NCBI RefSeq assembly: GCF_003664185.1
Contig: NZ_RCCS01000007.1
Location: forward strand, 62,001 to 126,000
Reading direction: 5' to 3'
Origin: Tenacibaculum discolor
GTDB taxonomy: Bacteria > Bacteroidota > Bacteroidia > Flavobacteriales > Flavobacteriaceae
DNA: 64,000 nucleotides
The notes below the pieces were generated by a model that was given only the letters and a program-made list of their open reading frames with translations, did no database searches and was not told the DNA's origin. Every line of letters begins with the position of its first letter. Position 1 is the first letter of the stretch. A program made the position numbers and the translations under genes. Shown here in pieces: positions 22,417 through 31,708 of this stretch.

Positions 22417-24309
22417 ATGAATTTAGTAAAACGAAATTTCGTTTTCGATTTCGATAGCACACTTACCAGTGTGGAAGCATTAGATGTTTTGGCCGAAATC
22501 ACCTTAAATGGGAGCCCGAAAAAAGAAGAGGTTATTCAAGAAGTAACCCGCATTACCAATCAAGGAATTGATGGAGAAATGTCCTTTACGGAATCCTTAG
22601 AAAAACGTATTCGGTTATTAAGTGCTAAAAAATCTGATTTACCATTATTAATTGAAGAATTAAAACAAAAAGTTTCTCCTTCTATAGAAAGAAATAAAGA
22701 GTTTTTTGAAAGCTTTTCTGATGATATTTACGTGATTTCAGCAGGGTTTAAAGAATTTATAGACCCTATCGTAGCTGAGTATAACATTCCGTCTGAAAGA
22801 GTATTTGCAAATACTTTTGAATTTGATGCAGATGGAGTTATTGTAGGGTTCGATACTCAAAACCCATTATCTAAGCATAATGGAAAGATAGATTGTTTAA
22901 AATCCTTAAATTTAGAAGGTGAAGTACAAGTAATTGGAGATGGCTATAGTGATGCTGTTACCAAAGAAGCAGGTGTTGCTGATACTTTTTTTGCTTATAC
23001 AGAAAATGTGTCGAGAGATAAAACTATCGCAAATGCCGACCATATTACACCAAATTTAGATGAATTTTTATACGTTAACAAGTTGCCTAGAAACCTATCA
23101 TACCCAAAGAACAGAATTAAAATATTATTACTAGAAAATGTACACCCTGATGCTTTTACAAAGTTAACAGGTGATGGTTTTTCTGTAGAAACTGTTTCAA
23201 GAAGTTTATCGGAAGATGAATTGATTGAAAAATTAAAAGATGTTCATGTGTTAGGAATTCGTTCTAAAACACAAGTAACTCGTAAAGTTATTGAAGCTGC
23301 CGAAAAGCTAATGGTGGTTTCTGCTTTTTGTATTGGAACAAAGCAAATTGACTTAGATGCGTGTAAAGAGAATGGAGTAGTAGTTTTTAATGCTCCTTAT
23401 AGTAATACACGTTCGGTAGTTGAATTAGCTATTGGTGAAATTATTATGTTAATGCGTAGTGTATTTCAAAGAAGTACAGAAATTCATAACGGTCAGTGGA
23501 ATAAAACAGCACAAGGTTCAAGAGAGGTTCGTGGTAAAAAGCTAGGGATTGTTGGTTACGGAAACATTGGTAAGCAGCTATCTGTTTTAGCTGAGGCTCT
23601 AGGAATGGATGTGTATTATTATGATGTAGAAGATAAGTTATCTTTAGGAAATGCAACTAAAATAGATACATTAAAAGAGTTGTTGAATATTTCAGATGTA
23701 GTTACATTACATGTTGATGATAATTCAGCAAATAAAAACTACATAGGTAGGGAAGAGTTTGCAGAAATGAAAGATGGAGCGCACTTGGTAAATCTTTCTC
23801 GTGGTTTTGTAGTGGATATTGAAGCATTGGTGGATGCGTTAAAATCTGGTAAATTAGCTGGAGCAGCGGTAGATGTGTATCCAGAAGAGCCAAGAAAAAA
23901 TGGTGAGTTTTACACTGAATTAAAAGGGTTGGATAATGTGATTTTAACTCCGCATGTAGGTGGTAGTACAGAAGAAGCTCAAAGAGATATTGCGGATTTT
24001 GTTCCGAATAAAATTATGGCGTACATCAATTCAGGAAATACGGTGGATGCGGTTAATTTTCCAAATATTCGTTTACCAAAACATAAAAACGCACACCGTT
24101 TTTTACATATTCATAGAAACGTATCTGGAGTAATGGCAAAGATTAATAAGGTATTAGCAAAATATGAATTGAATATTACTGGGCAATACTTGTCTACAGA
24201 TGAGAAAGTTGGATATGTAATTACCGATGTTGATAAAGAGTATAACCAAGAAGTAATAACAAAACTTAAAAAAGTTGAAGGAACAATTAAATTTAGAGTA
24301 CTGTATTAA
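22417..24309 (+). CDS. Fused phosphoserine phosphatase and D-3-phosphoglycerate dehydrogenase
   Basis: A 630-residue protein joins the last and the first enzyme of serine biosynthesis. Residues 1-215 are a HAD phosphatase of the SerB type: FVFDFDSTLTSVEA with both aspartates, VISAGF with the serine, and VIGDGYSDA. Residues about 230-535 are a SerA dehydrogenase: GIVGYGNIGKQLSVLAEALG binds NAD, LSRGFVVD gives the arginine, and LTPHVGGSTEEAQ the histidine. The last 75 residues form an ACT domain (LHIHRNVSGVMAKINKVLAK), likely the serine-feedback site. No serC is adjacent, though it completes the path. A terminator follows 28 bp after the stop. Confidence 0.88.
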   Translation: MNLVKRNFVFDFDSTLTSVEALDVLAEITLNGSPKKEEVIQEVTRITNQGIDGEMSFTESLEKRIRLLSAKKSDLPLLIEELKQKVSPSIERNKEFFESFSDDIYVISAGFKEFIDPIVAEYNIPSERVFANTFEFDADGVIVGFDTQNPLSKHNGKIDCLKSLNLEGEVQVIGDGYSDAVTKEAGVADTFFAYTENVSRDKTIANADHITPNLDEFLYVNKLPRNLSYPKNRIKILLLENVHPDAFTKLTGDGFSVETVSRSLSEDELIEKLKDVHVLGIRSKTQVTRKVIEAAEKLMVVSAFCIGTKQIDLDACKENGVVVFNAPYSNTRSVVELAIGEIIMLMRSVFQRSTEIHNGQWNKTAQGSREVRGKKLGIVGYGNIGKQLSVLAEALGMDVYYYDVEDKLSLGNATKIDTLKELLNISDVVTLHVDDNSANKNYIGREEFAEMKDGAHLVNLSRGFVVDIEALVDALKSGKLAGAAVDVYPEEPRKNGEFYTELKGLDNVILTPHVGGSTEEAQRDIADFVPNKIMAYINSGNTVDAVNFPNIRLPKHKNAHRFLHIHRNVSGVMAKINKVLAKYELNITGQYLSTDEKVGYVITDVDKEYNQEVITKLKKVEGTIKFRVLY

Positions 24310-24337
24310 AAACATATTCTAAGTAATTTATAAAATT

Positions 24338-24375
24338 CAAGGTCTACACAGTAAAATGTAGACCTTGTTTTTGTT
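24338..24375. terminator. Intrinsic terminator
   Basis: CAAGGTCTACA at 24338-24348 pairs perfectly with TGTAGACCTTG at 24357-24367 across an 8-nt loop and is followed by a T-rich stretch. It ends the serine gene and probably also the DoxX gene on the other strand. Confidence 0.85.
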
Positions 24376-24380
24376 TGTGA

Positions 24381-24833
24381 TTACTTTTTTAAAGTAAAAA
24401 AGTAAACCCAAGCGATAAAAAAGACCTGTAATGGAATTCTAAACCATAGATAAAAAAGTCCTTTTCCATCATAAGTTCCCGTTTGATAATTCAAGTTTTC
24501 TAAACTAGCCTTTATGTTGGCAGGTAACATAAGTAGTAAGAATGCGATAAGAATCCAACCTGTAGTTTTTTGGTAGTTGGGGAATAATAAACCTATGGCT
24601 ATTACAATTTCTAAAACACCAGTTAGTATAGTAACTGTTGATTTTAAAGGAATGAAATCAGGAATCATTTTGCTCATACCTTCAGTAAATAATAAATGCC
24701 CCAAAGCTGTAAATAAGAGCATTGCACACAAGGCAATTCTACCAGAAAGGGAGTAGTTTATATTTTTCAATAGTAATTTTTGGATTCCTATTGAAATTAA
24801 GAATACAAATAGTAAAACAAATAAAGGTTTCAT
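24381..24833 (-). CDS. DoxX-like membrane protein
   Basis: The protein has 150 residues and four to five membrane helices. The DoxX-like pattern shows in MSKMIPDFIPLKS near residue 55 and in ILTGVLEIVIAIGLLFPNY, with a following LPANIKASLEN. Such proteins are integral inner-membrane proteins of poorly known role, sometimes linked to thiosulfate:quinone oxidation or redox stress. It lies 58 bp after the Crp-like regulator on the same strand, so the regulator may control it. No partner oxidoreductase is adjacent. Confidence 0.75.
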   Translation of the reverse strand: MKPLFVLLFVFLISIGIQKLLLKNINYSLSGRIALCAMLLFTALGHLLFTEGMSKMIPDFIPLKSTVTILTGVLEIVIAIGLLFPNYQKTTGWILIAFLLLMLPANIKASLENLNYQTGTYDGKGLFYLWFRIPLQVFFIAWVYFFTLKK

Positions 24834-24891
24834 TGATTATAAAATTTATTCAAAATTGAAGAAACTTTTAAAAGCAATCAATGAACCTGGG

Positions 24892-25458
24892 TTAATAAAT
24901 TCGTTTTCTAATTCTGCTCAGTGCTTGTGGAGTTACGCCAATATAAGAAGCTATGTATTTTAGTGGAATTTGTTTGATTAGTTCAGGTCTTTCATGAAAA
25001 AGGTTGAGGTACCTTTCTTCTGGAGTGTTATTTAATAAGGACAGCTCTCTTTTTGATTTTAGTAAGAATAAACTTTCTGCATTTTTTCTCCCTATTTCAT
25101 TACCGATAGCAGTGTTTTTATAAATATCTTCTAAGTTGTCAAAAGATAACCTCCATAAAATAGTAGGAGCTAAAGTTTCAATACTATATTCAGAAGGAGT
25201 TTGAGTTAAAAAAGAGTCATAAGCACTAACGAAGCTGTTTTTAAATACAAAACCAAATGTTACATCATTTTCAATTTTAGGAATGAATAATCTCAAAGTG
25301 CCTTCTTCAACAAAAGACAGGTAATTTTCTGTGGTTCCTTTAGTTAAGAGTATTTCCTTTTTTTGAAGCTCAACTTTTTTTAGTTTTGAAGTAAAATAGG
25401 CTGAATCTTTGTCAGAAATGTTAGCAAAAGATTGTAAAAGAGTTGTTATTTGTTTCAT
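24892..25458 (-). CDS. Crp/Fnr-family transcriptional regulator
   Basis: The protein has 188 residues. Residues 15-115 form a cyclic-nucleotide-binding-like barrel (VELQKKEILLTKGTTENYLS, FVEEGTLRLF), but the arginine-rich phosphate-binding cassette of true Crp is not visible, so cAMP is unlikely as ligand. The C-terminal helix-turn-helix ends in PLKYIASYIGVTPQALSRIR, the form common in the many small Crp-like regulators of Bacteroidota. It starts 9 bp after the stop of the IclR gene and may be co-transcribed with it, while the DoxX gene follows. Confidence 0.83.
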   Translation of the reverse strand: MKQITTLLQSFANISDKDSAYFTSKLKKVELQKKEILLTKGTTENYLSFVEEGTLRLFIPKIENDVTFGFVFKNSFVSAYDSFLTQTPSEYSIETLAPTILWRLSFDNLEDIYKNTAIGNEIGRKNAESLFLLKSKRELSLLNNTPEERYLNLFHERPELIKQIPLKYIASYIGVTPQALSRIRKRIY

Positions 25459-25467
25459 GAGTCAATT

Positions 25468-26244
25468 TTATAAACTATCAAAATTACTTAAACTCTGTTC
25501 TATGGTATTGGCTCCTTTTTGTAAAATTTGAATATAACTAGAAACATTTTCCATTTTAAACCTGCTAGAAGGTCCAGAGGCACTAATACTTGCGATTACT
25601 TTTCCTTTGTTGTTGTAGATAGGAATGGCAATACATACCAAACCTAATTCTGATTCTTCTATGTCTAAGGCAAATTTTTGTTGTTGAATTAGTTGTAATT
25701 CTTCTTTAAATTTTGAAGTAGAGGTAATGGTGTTTTTGGTAAAAGATTTTAGTGTAACCGAATCTAGAAAGGCTTCTTGTGCGTCTGGTGAAGTAAAAGC
25801 TAACAATAACTTACCAATAGCGCTTCCGTTAATAGGAGCATAAGAACCTATAGAGGTACTTATTTTGAGTCCTTGTAAACTATCTGCTTTGTTAATGTGG
25901 AATACTTGCTGTTCTTTTAAAATACCTAACAAAACCGTTTCTTGAATTTCTAAGGCAACTTTTTGTATTGGTGTGTTGGTTAAATTTCTAAGTGATTTAT
26001 AAATAGAAACACGATTTCCTAATTCAAACAACTTACTACCCAATTGATATTTTTCGTTGTCATTTTGTTGTACAACATTTAGTGAAACTAAAGTACTAAG
26101 TAACCGGTATACAGTACTTTTGTTATAGCCAGTTTTAGTAGCTAGTTCTCTAACACCCCATTCTTTTTTTTCATCAGTAAAAGCATCTAAAACAGAAAAA
26201 GCTTTTATGATAGATTGATTTAAGTTTTTAGAATCAGCATTCAT
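25468..26244 (-). CDS. IclR-family transcriptional regulator, probably of the kynurenine operon
   Basis: The protein has 258 residues. An N-terminal winged helix-turn-helix (IIKAFSVLDAFTDEKKEWGV, TKTGYNKSTVYRLLSTLVSL) is followed by the IclR effector domain (GKLLLAFTSPDAQEAFLDSV; the late motif CIAIPIYNNKGKVIASISAS). It is divergent from kynU across a 147-bp gap, a standard arrangement for a pathway-specific regulator, so kynurenine or a breakdown product is the likely effector. A 19-bp inverted repeat in that gap is a candidate operator. The regulator family is certain; the regulon is inferred from position. Confidence 0.87.
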   Translation of the reverse strand: MNADSKNLNQSIIKAFSVLDAFTDEKKEWGVRELATKTGYNKSTVYRLLSTLVSLNVVQQNDNEKYQLGSKLFELGNRVSIYKSLRNLTNTPIQKVALEIQETVLLGILKEQQVFHINKADSLQGLKISTSIGSYAPINGSAIGKLLLAFTSPDAQEAFLDSVTLKSFTKNTITSTSKFKEELQLIQQQKFALDIEESELGLVCIAIPIYNNKGKVIASISASGPSSRFKMENVSSYIQILQKGANTIEQSLSNFDSL

Positions 26245-26297
26245 TTAGTGAAAATATTTTGACTAATATAATAAAAATGTGTAGATTTATAAAACAC

Positions 26298-26316
26298 CGT
26301 TTTATTATGTGAAACG
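26298..26316. promoter_or_regulatory. Candidate operator between the IclR gene and kynU
   Basis: CGTTT at 26298-26302 and AAACG at 26312-26316 form an inverted repeat with a 9-nt spacer, of a size suited to an IclR dimer. It lies about 32 bp before a weak -7 element of kynU (TATCTTTA at 26348-26355). Short arms could arise by chance. Confidence 0.3.
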
Positions 26317-26391
26317 CTTTTGGTTTTATTTTGAGATTAAAATAAAGTATCTTTAGTGTTTTTGAAATGGTTTTTAGAAATATAAATAAGT

Positions 26392-27651
26392 ATGTATAAA
26401 CCAACACTTGATTACGCACAGCAGTTAGATAAAGAAGATAAATTAGCTCATTTAAGAGCGCAATTTCATATTCCAAAAGACAAAGATGGAAATGACTGGT
26501 TGTATTTTACAGGAAATTCCCTTGGATTACAACCTAAACAAACGCAACAATACATTCAACAAGAATTAGACGATTGGGCAAAATATGGAGTAGAAGGACA
26601 TTTTGAAGCACGAAACCCATGGATGCCATATCACGAATTTTTAACGAATTCTATGGCAAAAATAGTAGGAGCAAAACCACTAGAGGTTGTTGTGATGAAT
26701 ACCTTAACAACCAATTTGCATTTGCTAATGGTATCGTTTTATCAACCAACTAAAACAAAATATAAAATTGTTATAGAAAGTGATGCTTTTCCTTCGGATA
26801 GATATGCAGTACAATCGCAATTAAAATTCCATGGATTTGATACTGAAGATGGTTTGATAGAATGGAAGCCTCGTGAAGGAGAAGAGTTATTACGTATTGA
26901 GGATTTAGAAAAAATAGTTGATGAACAAGGAGATGAAATCGCTTTGTTATTGATTGGTGGAGTGAATTACTACACAGGCCAATATTTAGATATCAAGCGA
27001 ATTGTTGAAATAGGACATGCGAAAAATTGTATGGTTGGAATCGATTTAGCACATGGAGCAGGAAATATATCTCCAGAATTGCACGATAGCGGGGTGGATT
27101 TTGCAGCTTGGTGTACCTATAAATATTTGAATTCAGGACCTGGAAGTTTAGCTGGATTGTTCGTACATGAAAAACATGCACACAACAAAGAGTTACCACG
27201 TTTTGCCGGATGGTGGAATCATAACAAGGAAACTCGTTTTAATATGCGTCAGCCATTTGATGTTATGCCAGGAGCAGAAGGGTGGCAGTTATCAAATCCG
27301 CCAATTTTATCCATGGCAGCAATTAGGGCTTCGTTAGACATGTTTGAAGAAGTAGGAATGGAAGCTTTGAGAGCTAAATCGGAAAAACTAACGGGATATT
27401 TTGAATATTTAATCAATCAAATTGATACGGATAGAATTAAAATAATCACGCCTTCAAATCCAAAAGAAAGAGGCTGCCAATTGTCTATTCAAGTAAAGAA
27501 TGCTGATAAAAGTTTACACAAAAAACTAACCGAGAATAATATTATTACCGATTGGAGAGAACCAGATGTAATTCGTTGTGCACCGGTGCCTATGTATAAC
27601 AGTTTTGAGGATGTGTATAGAATGGTTGAGAAATTAAAAGAATTATTGTAA
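26392..27651 (+). CDS. kynU: Kynureninase
   Basis: PLP enzyme that cleaves kynurenine or 3-hydroxykynurenine to anthranilate or 3-hydroxyanthranilate plus alanine. The 419 residues match the family throughout: YFTGNSLGLQPKQTQQYIQQ near residue 35, MNTLTTNLHLLM near 100, GIDLAHGAGN near 215 with the PLP-binding aspartate, and the PLP lysine in CTYKYLNSGPGS near 243. It is the first gene of the kynurenine operon; its stop overlaps the kmo start by one base, so the two are translationally coupled. With Kmo next to it, 3-hydroxykynurenine is the main substrate. Confidence 0.96.
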   Translation: MYKPTLDYAQQLDKEDKLAHLRAQFHIPKDKDGNDWLYFTGNSLGLQPKQTQQYIQQELDDWAKYGVEGHFEARNPWMPYHEFLTNSMAKIVGAKPLEVVVMNTLTTNLHLLMVSFYQPTKTKYKIVIESDAFPSDRYAVQSQLKFHGFDTEDGLIEWKPREGEELLRIEDLEKIVDEQGDEIALLLIGGVNYYTGQYLDIKRIVEIGHAKNCMVGIDLAHGAGNISPELHDSGVDFAAWCTYKYLNSGPGSLAGLFVHEKHAHNKELPRFAGWWNHNKETRFNMRQPFDVMPGAEGWQLSNPPILSMAAIRASLDMFEEVGMEALRAKSEKLTGYFEYLINQIDTDRIKIITPSNPKERGCQLSIQVKNADKSLHKKLTENNIITDWREPDVIRCAPVPMYNSFEDVYRMVEKLKELL

Positions 27652-29045
27652 TGAGTAAAAAAGACAACATAGTAATTATAGGTGCTGGTTTATGCGGAAG
27701 TTTATTGGCACTTCGTTTAGCACAAAGAGGATATAAAGTAGCAATGTATGAAAGTCGTCCAGATTTACGAGTTACTGATATTTCAGCAGGACGTTCCATC
27801 AACTTAGCATTATCTGATCGCGGTTTTAAAGCTTTGCGTTTATGTGGTGTGGAAGAAAAAGCACGTGAAATTTGTATTCCAATGTATGGGCGCTTAATGC
27901 ACGATAGAGAAGGAAATACCTTTGCGTCTAATTATTCAGGTAGAGAAGGAGAGTATATCAACTCTATTTCAAGAGGTGATTTAAACGGGATTCTATTAAC
28001 GGAAGCAGAGAAACACGAAAATGTAACAATACATTTTAATACGGAATGTACTTCCGTAGATATTGAAAATACAGTTGCACATTTTAAAGATTACAATACT
28101 AAAGAAGAATTTTCAGTAGATGGAGATGTGATTTTTGGAACTGATGGAGCAGGATCTGCATTGAGAAAAAGCTACTATTTAGAAAGAAAATTCTTGTTCA
28201 GCTATTCACAAAACTTTTTGGCACACGGATATAAAGAATTAGAAATTCCTGCCGATAAATTAGGAAACCATAAAATAAGTAAAGATCATTTACATATTTG
28301 GCCTCGTGGAGAGTACATGTTAATTGCGTTGCCAAATTTAGATGGGAGTTTTACTGTGACTTTGTTTTTAAGTTATGATGAAGGAGAGTACAATTTCAAT
28401 AACCTAACTACTGAAGAAAAAATAACCGAGTTCTTTGAAAAAGAATTTTCAGATGCCTTGGATTTGATTCCGAGTATAAAAGATGAGTTTCTTAACAACC
28501 CAACAGGAGCTTTAGGAACTGTAAAATGTTCACCATGGCATTATCAAAATAAAACCTTGTTAATGGGTGATGCAGCACATGCAATTGTTCCGTTTTATGG
28601 ACAAGGAATGAATGCTTCTTTTGAAGATGTAACTGTATTTGATGCAATTTTAGATGCACACGAAGGAGATTGGGAAGTTACTTTTAAAGCATACGAAAAA
28701 GCACGTAAAGAAGATACTGATGCCATCGCCGATTTAGCAATTGATAACTTTTATGAAATGCGCGATCATGTAGCAAATCCGCTATTTAAGCAAAAAAGAA
28801 AGTTGGAGATGGATTTAGAAAAAACATTCCCAACCGAATATTTTTCAAAATACTCTATGGTAACCTTTAATGAAGAAATACCATATGCAGAAGCGATGAA
28901 AAAAGGACGTGCTCAAGATAAAGCCTTATTGAATATGGTAGCACATCATGATTTGGACACAATTACCGATTTAAAAGAGGCATTAAAAAAGGTACAAGAA
29001 GAAACTAACGAAATTTTAGAAGAAGATAAAATCGCAGGGTTGTAA
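27651..29045 (+). CDS. kmo: Kynurenine 3-monooxygenase
   Basis: FAD-dependent hydroxylase that turns kynurenine into 3-hydroxykynurenine with NADPH and oxygen. The 464 residues carry the dinucleotide fold IIGAGLCGSLLALRLAQRGY at the N-terminus, the GRSINLALSDRG segment near 45, and the second flavin motif LMGDAAHAIVPFYGQGMNAS near 305. The C-terminal 80 residues correspond to the membrane-associated or helical cap region of the family but show no clear transmembrane helix. The gene overlaps kynU by one base and is followed at once by the DUF1697 gene. Confidence 0.95.
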   Translation: MSKKDNIVIIGAGLCGSLLALRLAQRGYKVAMYESRPDLRVTDISAGRSINLALSDRGFKALRLCGVEEKAREICIPMYGRLMHDREGNTFASNYSGREGEYINSISRGDLNGILLTEAEKHENVTIHFNTECTSVDIENTVAHFKDYNTKEEFSVDGDVIFGTDGAGSALRKSYYLERKFLFSYSQNFLAHGYKELEIPADKLGNHKISKDHLHIWPRGEYMLIALPNLDGSFTVTLFLSYDEGEYNFNNLTTEEKITEFFEKEFSDALDLIPSIKDEFLNNPTGALGTVKCSPWHYQNKTLLMGDAAHAIVPFYGQGMNASFEDVTVFDAILDAHEGDWEVTFKAYEKARKEDTDAIADLAIDNFYEMRDHVANPLFKQKRKLEMDLEKTFPTEYFSKYSMVTFNEEIPYAEAMKKGRAQDKALLNMVAHHDLDTITDLKEALKKVQEETNEILEEDKIAGL

Positions 29046-29567
29046 GTGAAAAGGTATATCGTCATATTACGCGGAATCAATGTTTCGGGAAAAAATAAAC
29101 TTCCCATGGCAGAGTTACGAGATATTTTAAATGAATTGGGGTTTCAAAACATACAAACCTATATTCAAAGTGGTAATGTTATCTTAGATTCAGAAGAGGC
29201 AAAAGAAACCGTTTGTCAGAAAGTTAAAGAAGCGATTGCTGCAAAGTTTGGATACGATGTGCCTGTGTTAGCTAGAACTCCTGAAGAATGGAAAAAGGCA
29301 TTAGGCAATTATCCGTTTTCACAAGAAAACGAAAAGATAGTAGCTTTTGCTTTCTTAGATAGAATACCTAACGAAACTGTGATTGAAGTTAATGGAATTA
29401 ATGAAGATGAATATTTAGTAGCTGATGATGTAGTGTATTTGTACTGTCCGTCTAGTTTCGGAAGAACTAAACTGACAAATAATGTTATTGAGAAGAAATT
29501 AAAGGTAACCGCTACCACGCGCAATTTAAAAACAACGATAAAACTATTAGAATTAGCAACTTCTTAA
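29046..29567 (+). CDS. DUF1697-family protein
   Basis: A 173-residue protein of the DUF1697 family, recognised by YIVILRGINVSGKNKLPMAE at the N-terminus, the IQTYIQSGNVILDS segment near residue 38 and the C-terminal TATTRNLKTTIKLLELA. Function is unknown, and the family is not otherwise part of kynurenine breakdown. The start codon is GTG at 29046, immediately after the kmo stop, so it is in the operon. It is followed by a half copy of the A-type repeat, the only one found right of 18 kb; the pair may have been inserted together into the operon. Confidence 0.82.
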   Translation: MKRYIVILRGINVSGKNKLPMAELRDILNELGFQNIQTYIQSGNVILDSEEAKETVCQKVKEAIAAKFGYDVPVLARTPEEWKKALGNYPFSQENEKIVAFAFLDRIPNETVIEVNGINEDEYLVADDVVYLYCPSSFGRTKLTNNVIEKKLKVTATTRNLKTTIKLLELATS

Positions 29568-29569
29568 AA

Positions 29570-29600
29570 GTCATTTCGACCTAAGGGAGAAATCTCGTAG
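29570..29600. repeat. A-type repeat, left half, inside the kynurenine operon
   Basis: GTCATTTCGACCTAAGGGAG followed by AAATCTCGTAG matches the left arm of the A elements at 17512 and 16354. The right arm is absent. It sits between the DUF1697 gene and the RidA gene. Confidence 0.6.
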
Positions 29601-29631
29601 AAAGTGTGTAAGGAAGCAAAAAATATAAAAC

Positions 29632-30075
29632 ATGGATAGTAAAGTAATCAAAGGAAAAGCAATACCAAGAGGGAAGTTTCCACATGTAAAACAAGTAGGA
29701 GATTTTATTTATGTATCGGGAACTAGTTCTCGTAGACCTGATAATTCTTTTGAAGGCGTTGAGGTAGATGAATTTGGCACCACTAACTTAGATATAAAAA
29801 AACAAACCCGAGCGGTGATTGAAAATATCCGTGATATTTTACAAGAAGTAGGAGCAGACTTATCAGATATCATAGATGTAACCTCGTTCTTGGTAAATAT
29901 GAATGATTTTGGAGGTTATAACCAAGTGTATGCTGAATATTTTGACTATAATGGACCAACCAGAACAACAGTAGCAGTACATCAATTACCACATCCTCAT
30001 TTATTGATTGAGATTAAAGTGGTGGCGTATAAGCCAAAAGCAAAAGCCTTATGCAGAACATTAAAAACTACATAA
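29632..30075 (+). CDS. RidA-family protein, probable 2-aminomuconate deaminase
   Basis: A 147-residue RidA/YjgF-fold trimer subunit. [20 protein letters not shown] and the C-terminal [16 protein letters not shown] are the family landmarks. The operon context and the form of the protein fit 2-aminomuconate deaminase, which hydrolyses 2-aminomuconate to 4-oxalocrotonate and ammonia. A general enamine/imine deaminase role (as for housekeeping RidA) cannot be excluded, but housekeeping RidA is shorter and not placed in such operons. The end overlaps the next gene by 25 bp, so translation is coupled. Confidence 0.82.
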   Translation: MDSKVIKGKAIPRGKFPHVKQVGDFIYVSGTSSRRPDNSFEGVEVDEFGTTNLDIKKQTRAVIENIRDILQEVGADLSDIIDVTSFLVNMNDFGGYNQVYAEYFDYNGPTRTTVAVHQLPHPHLLIEIKVVAYKPKAKALCRTLKTT

Positions 30076-31496
30076 ACGGAGAATTAGTAGCACCCGTAGC
30101 AAATAACTATATAGATAATTATAATCCGTCTATTGGAGAAGTGTATGGACAAATTCCAAATTCTACTAAAGAAGATGTAGCATTAGCGTATAAAGCGGCT
30201 AAGACAGCATTTCCAGCTTGGTCGAATACCACATTAAACGAACGTAGAGATATCCTTTCCAGAATAGCCCAGTTAATTCAGCAAAGATTACCTGAATTGG
30301 CAGAAGCTGAGGCAAAGGATAATGGAAAGCCATTAAGTTTGGCTACAGCGATTGATATTCCAAGAGCATCGTCAAATTTTCAATATTTTGCAGATGCCAT
30401 CACACAGTTTTCCTCAGAAGCGCATGAAAGTGTTGGCTTAGGAGCTATGAATTTTACTTTGCGTCAGCCTATTGGTGTAGTGGGATGTATTTCTCCATGG
30501 AACTTACCATTGTATTTATTTACTTGGAAAATAGCTCCGGCAATAGCAGCAGGGAATTGTGTCGTAGCTAAACCTAGTGAAGTAACTCCAATGACAGCGT
30601 ATTTATTAGGTGAAATTTGTAACGAAGCAGGGTTGCCTAAAGGTGTATTGAATATTGTTCACGGATTAGGAACTACTACAGGTCAAGCGATCATTGAGCA
30701 TCCAGATATCAAAGCAATTTCATTTACAGGAGGAACAGCTACAGGAGCACATATTGCTCGTACAGCTGCACCGATGTTTAAGAAGCTATCCTTAGAGTTA
30801 GGAGGCAAAAATCCGAACATCATTTTTGCTGATTGTGATTATGAAAAAATGCTAGAAACTACGGTACGCTCATCATTTGCGAATCAAGGTCAGATTTGTT
30901 TGTGTGGAAGTAGAATTCTTGTTGAGGAAAGTATTTATGAACAATTCAAAAAAGACTTTGTTCAAAAAGTATCACAACTAAAAATAGGAAATCCTTTTAA
31001 TGCAGATACGAACATAGGAGCTTTAGTATCAAAACCACATTTAGAAAAGGTAAAATCATATATAGATATTGCAGAGGAAGAAGGTGGTAAAATCCTTTAT
31101 GGAGGAAATAAGGTAAATGTAGAAGGTAGTGAAAATGGATACTATTTAGAGCCTACTGTTATAGAGGTTTCCAGTAACAAATGTAGATTAAATCAAGAAG
31201 AGATTTTTGGTCCTGTAGTTACTATTATGTCTTTTACAACAGAAGATGAAGCTTTACAGTTAGCAAATGATGTGGTGTATGGATTATCATCAACGTTATG
31301 GACTAACAATTTAACCCGAACCATGCGAATGTCTAAAGAATTGCATACAGGAATTGTTTGGGTAAATACATGGTTGTTACGTGATTTAAGAACTCCTTTT
31401 GGAGGTCAAAAAGCAAGTGGGGTAGGACGCGAAGGTGGTTTTGAAGCTTTACGTTTTTTTACAGAACCAAAAAACGTATGTATAAAATATGAATAA
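30051..31496 (+). CDS. Aldehyde dehydrogenase, probable 2-aminomuconic semialdehyde dehydrogenase
   Basis: NAD-dependent aldehyde dehydrogenase of 481 residues. The N-terminal Rossmann part shows [32 protein letters not shown] binds the cofactor; [12 protein letters not shown] supplies the general-base glutamate and [11 protein letters not shown] near residue 282 the catalytic cysteine. Placed between the deaminase and the dioxygenase/decarboxylase genes it should oxidise 2-aminomuconate-6-semialdehyde to 2-aminomuconate. The related 2-hydroxymuconic semialdehyde dehydrogenase of catechol breakdown is the alternative by sequence alone. It overlaps both neighbours. Confidence 0.9.
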   Translation: MQNIKNYINGELVAPVANNYIDNYNPSIGEVYGQIPNSTKEDVALAYKAAKTAFPAWSNTTLNERRDILSRIAQLIQQRLPELAEAEAKDNGKPLSLATAIDIPRASSNFQYFADAITQFSSEAHESVGLGAMNFTLRQPIGVVGCISPWNLPLYLFTWKIAPAIAAGNCVVAKPSEVTPMTAYLLGEICNEAGLPKGVLNIVHGLGTTTGQAIIEHPDIKAISFTGGTATGAHIARTAAPMFKKLSLELGGKNPNIIFADCDYEKMLETTVRSSFANQGQICLCGSRILVEESIYEQFKKDFVQKVSQLKIGNPFNADTNIGALVSKPHLEKVKSYIDIAEEEGGKILYGGNKVNVEGSENGYYLEPTVIEVSSNKCRLNQEEIFGPVVTIMSFTTEDEALQLANDVVYGLSSTLWTNNLTRTMRMSKELHTGIVWVNTWLLRDLRTPFGGQKASGVGREGGFEALRFFTEPKNVCIKYE

Positions 31497-31707
31497 GGAA
31501 ATAAAGGAAAAAATAATTGCTGTTTGTGAAGAAAAGATTGCTAAAAAAGGAGAAAATGTAGGGCTTTCGTTTTATGCATTTTTCAAAAATAAAAATGATA
31601 ACCCGAAAGTACTGATGGAAATGGCAACTTGGTGGATTCAAACACATCAGTTGGACCATTTTGAGAAAGCAGTTAAGATTAAACAAATGATTCAGAATAA
31701 CGAATAA
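31489..31707 (+). CDS. Small conserved-looking protein of the kynurenine operon
   Basis: A 72-residue soluble protein, helical and lysine-rich (KEKIIAVCEEKIAKKGENVG, then KVLMEMATWWIQTHQLDHFE). It overlaps the aldehyde dehydrogenase by eight bases and ends one base before the SDR gene, so it is firmly within the operon and must be translated with it. I do not recognise a family; two tryptophans and two histidines close together in WWIQTHQLDH could bind a ligand or metal. An accessory subunit for a neighbouring enzyme is conceivable. Confidence 0.7.
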   Translation: MNKEIKEKIIAVCEEKIAKKGENVGLSFYAFFKNKNDNPKVLMEMATWWIQTHQLDHFEKAVKIKQMIQNNE

Positions 31708-31708
31708 G

